Source: CAWAND01 sp963797485
GTDB taxonomy: Bacteria; Chloroflexota; Anaerolineae; Anaerolineales; E44-bin32
DNA length: 64,000 bases
Direction: 5' to 3'
Assembly (NCBI GenBank): GCA_963797485.1
Contig: CAWCPF010000004.1
Span: 248,001 to 312,000 of the forward strand
The stretch's first letter is position 1. Every line of letters begins with the position of its first letter. The translations under genes and the position numbers were made by a program. A model generated the notes under the pieces. That model ran no database searches and was not told the DNA's origin. It saw nothing but the letters and a program-made list of their open reading frames with translations. Shown in pieces: positions 59,261-64,000 of this stretch.

Positions 59261-59727
59261 GATTGGCTCGCGCCGGTCTGGTCGCTATGCTGGTCGCCGG
59301 CGCAGCGACGTTTGCCGCCGCCGCCCACGCCGAGCTCCTGGACGCTTCCCCGGGGCCGGGGGAGCAGGTTCCCCAGCCGGTGTCAACGCTCGTGCTCACC
59401 TTTGATCAGCCCGTCCTGCTGCCTAGCCAGGTGCAGTTGATCACCCATGACTTCCAACCGGTCCCCGGGGTCGAATCCTTGGTGGACGGGCCCAGAATTG
59501 TCGCTCAGGTCAACCCCGCCTTGAACGCCGGCGACTACACCGTCCTGTGGACGGCGGTCTCGGGCGATGGGCATACAACCGCCGGCAGTTATCAGTTCGG
59601 GGTGATCCCCGCGCCGGGCTCGTCACCTTCGGCCGCCGGTTGGATTGCCGGCGCGCTGGTTGGAGCCGCCCTGCTGGTAGGGCTGGTGATGTGGAGGCGC
59701 CGCCCACCCGCCGGCCCGGCAGGGTAG
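59257..59727 (+). CDS. copC: CopC-domain copper-binding protein with C-terminal membrane anchor
   Basis: 156 residues from a GTG overlapping the upstream stop. Signal sequence ending AAAAHAELLDASPGPGEQV, so after cleavage the mature protein begins with the Cu(II)-binding His (AHAELL). The CopC/CopD domain continues LVLTFDQPVLLPSQVQLI and DYTVLWTAVSGDGHTTAGSYQFGV with the second histidine (DGHTT). A C-terminal helix (WIAGALVGAALLVGLVMW) anchors it outside the cell. Copper handling for the oxidase or resistance. Confidence 0.88.
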   Translation: MRLARAGLVAMLVAGAATFAAAAHAELLDASPGPGEQVPQPVSTLVLTFDQPVLLPSQVQLITHDFQPVPGVESLVDGPRIVAQVNPALNAGDYTVLWTAVSGDGHTTAGSYQFGVIPAPGSSPSAAGWIAGALVGAALLVGLVMWRRRPPAGPAG

Positions 59728-59774
59728 CGACGCCTGATTTGGGCGGATCCCCGGCAAGGGCCTATCCGGCGCGG

Positions 59775-59803
59775 TTGCCGCCGAGCCCAACCCACCTTAT
59801 ACT
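59775..59803 (+). promoter_or_regulatory. Promoter of the DUF4870 gene
   Basis: TTGCCG at 59775-59780, a 17-bp spacer and TATACT at 59798-59803, 52 bp before the ATG. Confidence 0.65.
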
Positions 59804-59854
59804 CGAAACCACACAACACCCAGCCTGCGCAACCACGCCCCCTGGAGGCATCTT

Positions 59855-60325
59855 ATGGCCCGCCGCGCCAGCCAGCCCGCCAAGACAAGAGTGTCTGCTC
59901 CCGTTCAGCCCACCCTTCCGCCTCTGACCCCAACCGAGGAGCACACCTGGGCCATGTTCGCCCACCTGAGCGTGCTCATCAATCTGTTGACCGGCATCCT
60001 CGGCCCGGCGGTCGCCTTGGTGATCTTCCTGGTCTACCGGGATCGCTCCCGATACGTGGCCTTCCAATCCCTCCAGGCCACGCTCTTCCAGGTCGTGTGG
60101 TGGATCGGGGGCGGGCTCGTCGTGGGGGGGTTCTGGGTGCTGACCGGCCTGTCTTCCGCGGTGCTGGTCGGGTTGATCTGCATTCCGTTTGCCTGCGTGC
60201 TCAGCCTGCTGCCGCTGTACCCGCTAATCCACGGCACCATCGCCGCCATCCGCTGCAGCCGGGGCGATGAGTTCGAGTACTTCTGGATCGGCGCGTGGAC
60301 GCGCAGCATCCTGGGCACTGCCTGA
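59855..60325 (+). CDS. DUF4870 membrane protein
   Basis: 156 residues. A Pro-rich N-terminus, then EEHTWAMFAHLSVLINLLTGILGPAVALVIFLVYRDRSRYVAFQSLQATLFQV, the DUF4870 (Tic20-like) signature, with three or four membrane helices. The C-terminal FEYFWIGAWTRSI is an added conserved piece. Function unknown. Convergent with the DUF427 gene. Confidence 0.85.
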   Translation: MARRASQPAKTRVSAPVQPTLPPLTPTEEHTWAMFAHLSVLINLLTGILGPAVALVIFLVYRDRSRYVAFQSLQATLFQVVWWIGGGLVVGGFWVLTGLSSAVLVGLICIPFACVLSLLPLYPLIHGTIAAIRCSRGDEFEYFWIGAWTRSILGTA

Positions 60326-60405
60326 GGCCGGGCCCTCAGCACCGTCACGCACCAATGGAACGCCTCGGGGAGATGACTCGATCCGGCTCGGTTTACAGCC
60401 GGTTG

Positions 60406-61189
60406 TTATGACCAGGCCGTTAGCGGTCGGGGCTGGAGCGCGCCGTCCACGTATACATCGACGCGTTCGTTGAAAAAGCACAAGAGACCCCTGATCTTGG
60501 CCGCCTCCGGGATGGGATCCAGATAGCTCCACACAAGGTCGGGGATCGTGCGGTCCCCGACGGCCACCGACCAGTAGCTGGCGATGCCTTTGTAAGGGCA
60601 GCGGGTGTGCGTCTCGGTCGGGCGCAGCCGCTCGCCGCGCACGTCGGCACGCTCCAGGTAGTAGCGTGTCGGGAGACCGGTCTCAAACAGCAGCATCGGA
60701 CGGCGTGATTCGGCCAAAACCTGGCCTTCTAGCTCGATTTGGACCTGGCGAGAGCTGGCGATGATGTCCACGCGTGTGAAGGGATCGCGCGGGTGGACGA
60801 AGATCTCCTCGTCTTCTTCGTACCAATGCTCAACGGAAGACCACTTAAAGGCCAGGTGGTCCTTGAGTTCCCTCCAGGGCGGGCGGGGGCTGGGTGTGCT
60901 CGAAGGCGGCATCTTCCCATCGGCGGTCGCCGACCGCCAGATGCCAGTAGGTCGTCTCTCCAAGCAAGGGGAATTGTGCCGATTTTAGGCTCGGCTCGAG
61001 CCGCCGCCCGTCCAGATCTTCACGCGGGAAATAGTAGGTGGGTGGGCGCTGGCTCGACAGCAGCAACAGGGCGCGCCGGCTGTTAACGACCAATTCTCCG
61101 CCGGCCCGGCCACGAATCCAACGCTCGGATGGTTCGAGCCTCAAGCTGCGCCCATTTTGAGTCAGTTGTCTGGATTGCGCCTGCCACAT
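60406..61189 (-). CDS. Tandem DUF427 protein (single frameshift)
   Basis: Two DUF427 domains in one protein of about 260 residues. The first (SERWIRGRAGGELVVNSRRALLLLSSQRPPTYYFPREDLDG ... GETTYWHLAVGDRRWEDAAFEH) ends in one frame; the second (FTRVDIIASSRQVQIELEGQVLAESRRPMLLFETGLPTRYYLERADV ... TRCPYKGIASYWSVAVGD ... WSYLDPIPEAAKIRGLLCFFNERVDVYVDG) is in another. Removing one base at GAGTTC, 60865-60870, joins them through ALEGLKDHLAFKW. DUF427 is a beta-rich fold, probably a nucleotide or small-molecule binder; function unknown. On the minus strand a TATACT -10 lies at 61241-61246. Confidence 0.82.
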
Positions 61190-61240
61190 CGTGAAGGTCC
61201 GCTCCGGTCGCCGACCGTGGGAGATGGCCGATCCGCTCCG

Positions 61241-61246
61241 AGTATA
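61241..61246 (-). promoter_or_regulatory. -10 element of the DUF427 gene
   Basis: TATACT on the minus strand, 52 bp before the start. No good -35 is seen; the palindrome at 61280-61297 is centred about 54 bp upstream of the expected start site, a position where an activator could replace it. Confidence 0.45.
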
Positions 61247-61279
61247 GCACCCGGGTCCGGCCCGGTTTGTCGGCCCCAG

Positions 61280-61297
61280 TTGTGAAGGATTTCACAA
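61280..61297. promoter_or_regulatory. Perfect Rex-like / CRP-like palindrome between divergent genes
   Basis: TTGTGAA-GGAT-TTCACAA, identical in its arms to the site before the oxidase operon. It lies between the DUF427 gene (minus) and the DfsB-like gene (plus; candidate promoter TTCCGC at 61328 and TATGAT at 61351-61356), so it could control either or both. Confidence 0.7.
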
Positions 61298-61393
61298 AGC
61301 CGAGCTTTGCCGGCTGCCGTGTCGGACTTCCGCCAAAGGCCGGTGGAGGCTATGATGGGGGCGGCCGGGTCGTACCCAATAGAGAGGCATTCC

Positions 61394-61888
61394 TTGGATA
61401 AGGCGAGCATGATCGACCGGATGACCGCCACTCGGCAAGCGGTCATGACGGCTATCCAGCCGCTGAACGACGCACAGCTGACCGGCGTCAAAAATCGGGA
61501 CGGCTGGACGGTCAAGGACATTCTGGCCCACCTCGCTCATTGGGAAGGGGAGTTGGTCACGCTCCTTTGGCAGCTCCAACAGGGGAAGGCGGTGGACTGC
61601 CTGCTCGTGCGTGAGCCCATTGCGGTGGACGAAGTCAATCGAGCGTGGGCCGAAGCCGATCGCGGTCGCGAGCTGGCCCAGGTTATGGACGACCTGGCGT
61701 CCGTGCGCGTCCAGACGCTCAGACGGTTGGCAGACTTTTCGGATGCGGACATGGAGCGAACCGATCTGCATCCGAGCCTGGATGGATTGGCGCTCTGGTA
61801 TCGTGTGGCTGCCAATACATACGAGCACGACGAAGAGCACATCGACGACTTGCGGGCGCGCTCACAGCCTGCGGAACCTGCATCGTGA
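61394..61888 (+). CDS. DfsB/ClbS-family (DinB-like) four-helix protein
   Basis: 164 residues from a TTG. The pattern DRMTATRQAVMTAIQPLNDAQLTGVKNRDGWTVKDILAHLAHWEGELVTLLW is the ClbS/DfsB signature, a DinB-like four-helix bundle, with histidines in helix 2 (HLAHWE) and helix 4 (YEHDEEHIDDL) placed for a metal or substrate. Related proteins use bacillithiol-type thiols or hydrolyse toxins such as colibactin; a role here is unknown. A later ATG at 61409 is also possible. Confidence 0.8.
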   Translation: MDKASMIDRMTATRQAVMTAIQPLNDAQLTGVKNRDGWTVKDILAHLAHWEGELVTLLWQLQQGKAVDCLLVREPIAVDEVNRAWAEADRGRELAQVMDDLASVRVQTLRRLADFSDADMERTDLHPSLDGLALWYRVAANTYEHDEEHIDDLRARSQPAEPAS

Positions 61889-62016
61889 ACCGAAGCGGCG
61901 CGTGCCCATTAGGCGTGGCCGGCATGTCGATGATGGTCATCCGGCGCGCCGGCCGCGTTCCGCACCGGTGAGGTCTTGTCTTTCGAACACGTTTGTCTGC
62001 CGTATGGGAGGGGCCC

Positions 62017-63429
62017 ATGGCAATTCGCGAATCCACTGACATGATCGAGGGGCTTCGTAGCCGGGTCCTTGGCATCGACCAGCAGGTTCCCCTGCTGGAC
62101 GGAAGCCTCGTCGAGTATGTGAATCTCGACAACGCCGCCAGCACGCCGCCCCTCATGGACGTGGTCGAGGCGCTTGATCGGTTCATGCCTTATTACGCCA
62201 GTGTCCATCGGGGCACAGGTTTCAAGTCTCGCTTGAGCACCCAGGCCTACGATCGGGCCCATCAGATTGTGGCTGCATTCGTCGGGGCCAATCCGGAAAC
62301 TCAAACGGTCATCTTCGGCAAGAATACGACCGAGGCGATCAACAAACTCTCGTATCGATATCCGCTCCAGCCGGGGCAGGTCATCATCTCGACCCAGATG
62401 GAACATCACTCGAATGACTTGCCGTGGCGGCGCGCAGCCGGAGTCGTCCACATCAGGGCAACACCGGACGGCCGGCTGGACGAAGCCGAATTCGATCGCA
62501 AGCTGGAGGCGTACGCGGGGCGGATTGGCCTGGTGGCCGTTTCGGGTGCATCCAATGTGACCGGCTTCATCCAGCCGATCCACCGCCTTGCGCGCAAGGC
62601 TCACGCGCACAAGGCGCGGATTCTGGTGGATGCAGCCCAGCTGGCCGCGCACCGGGCCATCGACATACGCCCGGACGACGATCCGGAGCACCTGGATTTT
62701 GTGGCGATCTCGGCCCACAAAATGTACGCGCCGTATGGCACTGGCGCGCTGATCGGACCCAAGGAGACCTTCCTGGCGGGACCCCCGGAGTATCGGGGTG
62801 GGGGGACGATCGACGTTGTCACGATGGACAATGTGGTCTGGGCTGGTATGCCCGATCGGGATGAAGCCGGCAGCCCCAACGTGGTGGGTGCCGTGGCGAT
62901 GGCGGCGGCCATTCAGGTCCTTGAGCAGGTTGGCATGCAGGCCATCGCCGACCACGAAGCGAATCTGGTCGCCTATGCCCTGCGCCGGCTGGCTGACGTG
63001 CCCGGCTTGCGCGTGTATGGAGACGCCGATCCCGACGACGCGCCGAGCCGGGTGGGCGTCATCCCCTTCAGCCTCGAGGGCCGATCGCACTTTGAGGTGG
63101 CGGCTATTTTGGGCTATGAGGGGGGCATAGGCGTCCGAGCGGGCTGCTTTTGCGCTCATCCGTATGTGGTCCATCTGTTGGGCTTGTCGAGCACTGAAAC
63201 GGCGGCGTGGCGAGCGCAAATGCTCGCCGGCGACAAGAGTGAGATGCCGGGCCTCGTCCGGGCGAGCTTCGGGTGCTACAACAATCATGAGGATGTCGAC
63301 CGCCTGATTGAAACCCTGATGAAGATCGTGCGCGGGGAGGTTCAGGGCCGCTATGAGGTGGACGTTTCAACCGGCGAATATTATCCGCAAGGCTACACCG
63401 AACACCTGGAGCCCTTCTTTGCACTCTAA
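62017..63429 (+). CDS. Cysteine desulfurase-like class V aminotransferase
   Basis: 470 residues, PLP fold type I. The N-terminal signature EYVNLDNAASTPPLMDVVEAL is followed by VIFGKNTTEAINKLSYR, STQMEHHSNDLPWR, VDAAQLAAHRAIDI, the PLP lysine in FVAISAHKMYAPYGTGALIG, and a conserved Cys in VRAGCFCAHPYVVHLLG, at the place of the sulfur-carrying SufS cysteine. It is about 60 residues longer than SufS, mainly from a 50-residue N-terminal extension and an insert near LGLSSTETAAW. No suf or isc genes are adjacent, so a different substrate (selenocysteine lyase or isopenicillin-N-epimerase-like) is possible. The ATG has GGGAGGGG. Confidence 0.86.
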   Translation: MAIRESTDMIEGLRSRVLGIDQQVPLLDGSLVEYVNLDNAASTPPLMDVVEALDRFMPYYASVHRGTGFKSRLSTQAYDRAHQIVAAFVGANPETQTVIFGKNTTEAINKLSYRYPLQPGQVIISTQMEHHSNDLPWRRAAGVVHIRATPDGRLDEAEFDRKLEAYAGRIGLVAVSGASNVTGFIQPIHRLARKAHAHKARILVDAAQLAAHRAIDIRPDDDPEHLDFVAISAHKMYAPYGTGALIGPKETFLAGPPEYRGGGTIDVVTMDNVVWAGMPDRDEAGSPNVVGAVAMAAAIQVLEQVGMQAIADHEANLVAYALRRLADVPGLRVYGDADPDDAPSRVGVIPFSLEGRSHFEVAAILGYEGGIGVRAGCFCAHPYVVHLLGLSSTETAAWRAQMLAGDKSEMPGLVRASFGCYNNHEDVDRLIETLMKIVRGEVQGRYEVDVSTGEYYPQGYTEHLEPFFAL

Positions 63430-63492
63430 CCCGGACAAGCCCAGTCTGCCTGGCCTGCGGCCCGAGCGCGGAAAGCGGGCGTAGCCGCGCCA

Positions 63493-64000
63493 GTGGCCAA
63501 GTCCGATCTGCCTGAGCTCCGCCTCGCCGGCTGGCGCCCGACCCGAGACGTCTTGTGGACGTACGCACGTTGGCTGGGCGCGATCAGACAACACCTCACC
63601 CCGCCGGCCCGCCACTGGGGGCACGTCAGTCTGGGGCTCGGCCTGCGCGGCCTGACCACCGGGCCGATGGTTCTCGGTTCGTCTCGGATTGAGCTGGCCA
63701 TCGATTTGGTGGCCGGCGAGGTGGCGATATCTGTTTCTGGGGGTTCGGATTGGCGATCCCCGCTGGGAAAGGCGGGTTGGACTGACATCCTGGATCGGGT
63801 CCGGCGCGTCGCAGCCGCCGGCGCCACGGCCTCGAAGCTGGATGTGTCCCAGCCGGCCGAGTTGACCAGCCAGGGCTACGACCCGGAGGCCGGAAGGCAG
63901 TACTGGCAGTCCTTGTCGAGGATCGGGGCCGTGTTCAATCACTTCTCCGGAAAACTGCGAGGCGAAGTCCACGGCCCGCAATTGTGGCCCCATCATTTCG
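63493..64000 (+). CDS. DUF5996 protein (3' truncated by window end)
   Basis: 169 residues from a GTG, open to the edge. LAGWRPTRDVLWTYARWLGAIRQHLTPPARHWGHVSLGLGLRGLTTGPM and YDPEAGRQYWQSLSRIGAVFNHFSGKLRGEV are the conserved blocks of DUF5996, in which P-x-x-H-W-x-H-V-x-L and Y-D-P-E-A are typical. About two thirds of the family length is present. Function unknown. Starts 63 bases after the aminotransferase gene on the same strand. Confidence 0.8.
   Translation, partial: MAKSDLPELRLAGWRPTRDVLWTYARWLGAIRQHLTPPARHWGHVSLGLGLRGLTTGPMVLGSSRIELAIDLVAGEVAISVSGGSDWRSPLGKAGWTDILDRVRRVAAAGATASKLDVSQPAELTSQGYDPEAGRQYWQSLSRIGAVFNHFSGKLRGEVHGPQLWPHHF

Overview
The window looks like a chromosome segment from a high-GC, probably aerobic or microaerobic member of the Chloroflexota (Anaerolineae-like). 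This rests on protein character and gene content: a long division and cell-wall cluster led by an mraZ preceded by MraZ boxes, a class II ribonucleotide reductase beside nrdR, a caa3-type oxidase operon, many GTG and TTG starts, and several families common in that phylum (DUF362, DUF1028, DUF427, DUF4870, DUF5996). No 16S gene is present, so the assignment is inference.

Layout. 1-8.7 kb holds housekeeping genes: the end of a TPR regulator, tRNA-Cys and tRNA-Gly, threonine synthase, a CcrM-like adenine methyltransferase, tRNA-Phe, a HAD hydrolase, an aldo/keto reductase and small proteins. 8.85-9.39 kb is the RNase P RNA gene with a clear promoter and terminator. 9.9-27.5 kb is the dcw cluster: mraZ, rsmH, ftsL, ftsI, murF, mraY, a small gene, murD, ftsW, murG, a cvpA-like gene, murC, a second small gene, murB, ddl, ftsQ, ftsA, ftsZ. 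Most genes overlap by 4-8 bases. It is followed by nrdR and nrdJ. 31-45.8 kb is mixed: lipoproteins, slyD, a phosphoesterase, DUF362, DUF1028, a DtxR-feoB-feoA iron operon, arfB, pepF, a diguanylate cyclase, membrane proteins and a hydroxyproline dehydratase. 46-59.7 kb is a respiration and copper island: a BNR-repeat lipoprotein, the caa3 oxidase operon with two subunit III genes, ctaB, a two-component system, a stress-type protein, a cupredoxin, a thioredoxin-fold lipoprotein and CopC. The end carries DUF4870, a tandem DUF427 protein, a DfsB-like protein, a cysteine desulfurase-like enzyme and a truncated DUF5996 gene.

Two regulatory signals recur. One is a palindrome, TGTGA-N6-TCACA, at seven intergenic places; it fits a CRP/FNR-family or Rex regulator. 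The other is an array of four CTAAGGT-like boxes phased at exactly 11 bp and placed 26-27 bp before a -10 element. It occurs upstream of the oxidase operon, the stress-type gene and the cupredoxin gene, and surrounds an OmpR-type two-component system that is the natural candidate to bind it.

About a dozen genes, several of them essential, carry single-base frameshifts. In six cases the restoring edit turns GAATTC or GAGTTC/GAACTC into GANTC, the motif expected for the CcrM-like enzyme encoded here. I read these as base-calling errors at methylated sites, not real pseudogenes, and annotate the genes at full length.
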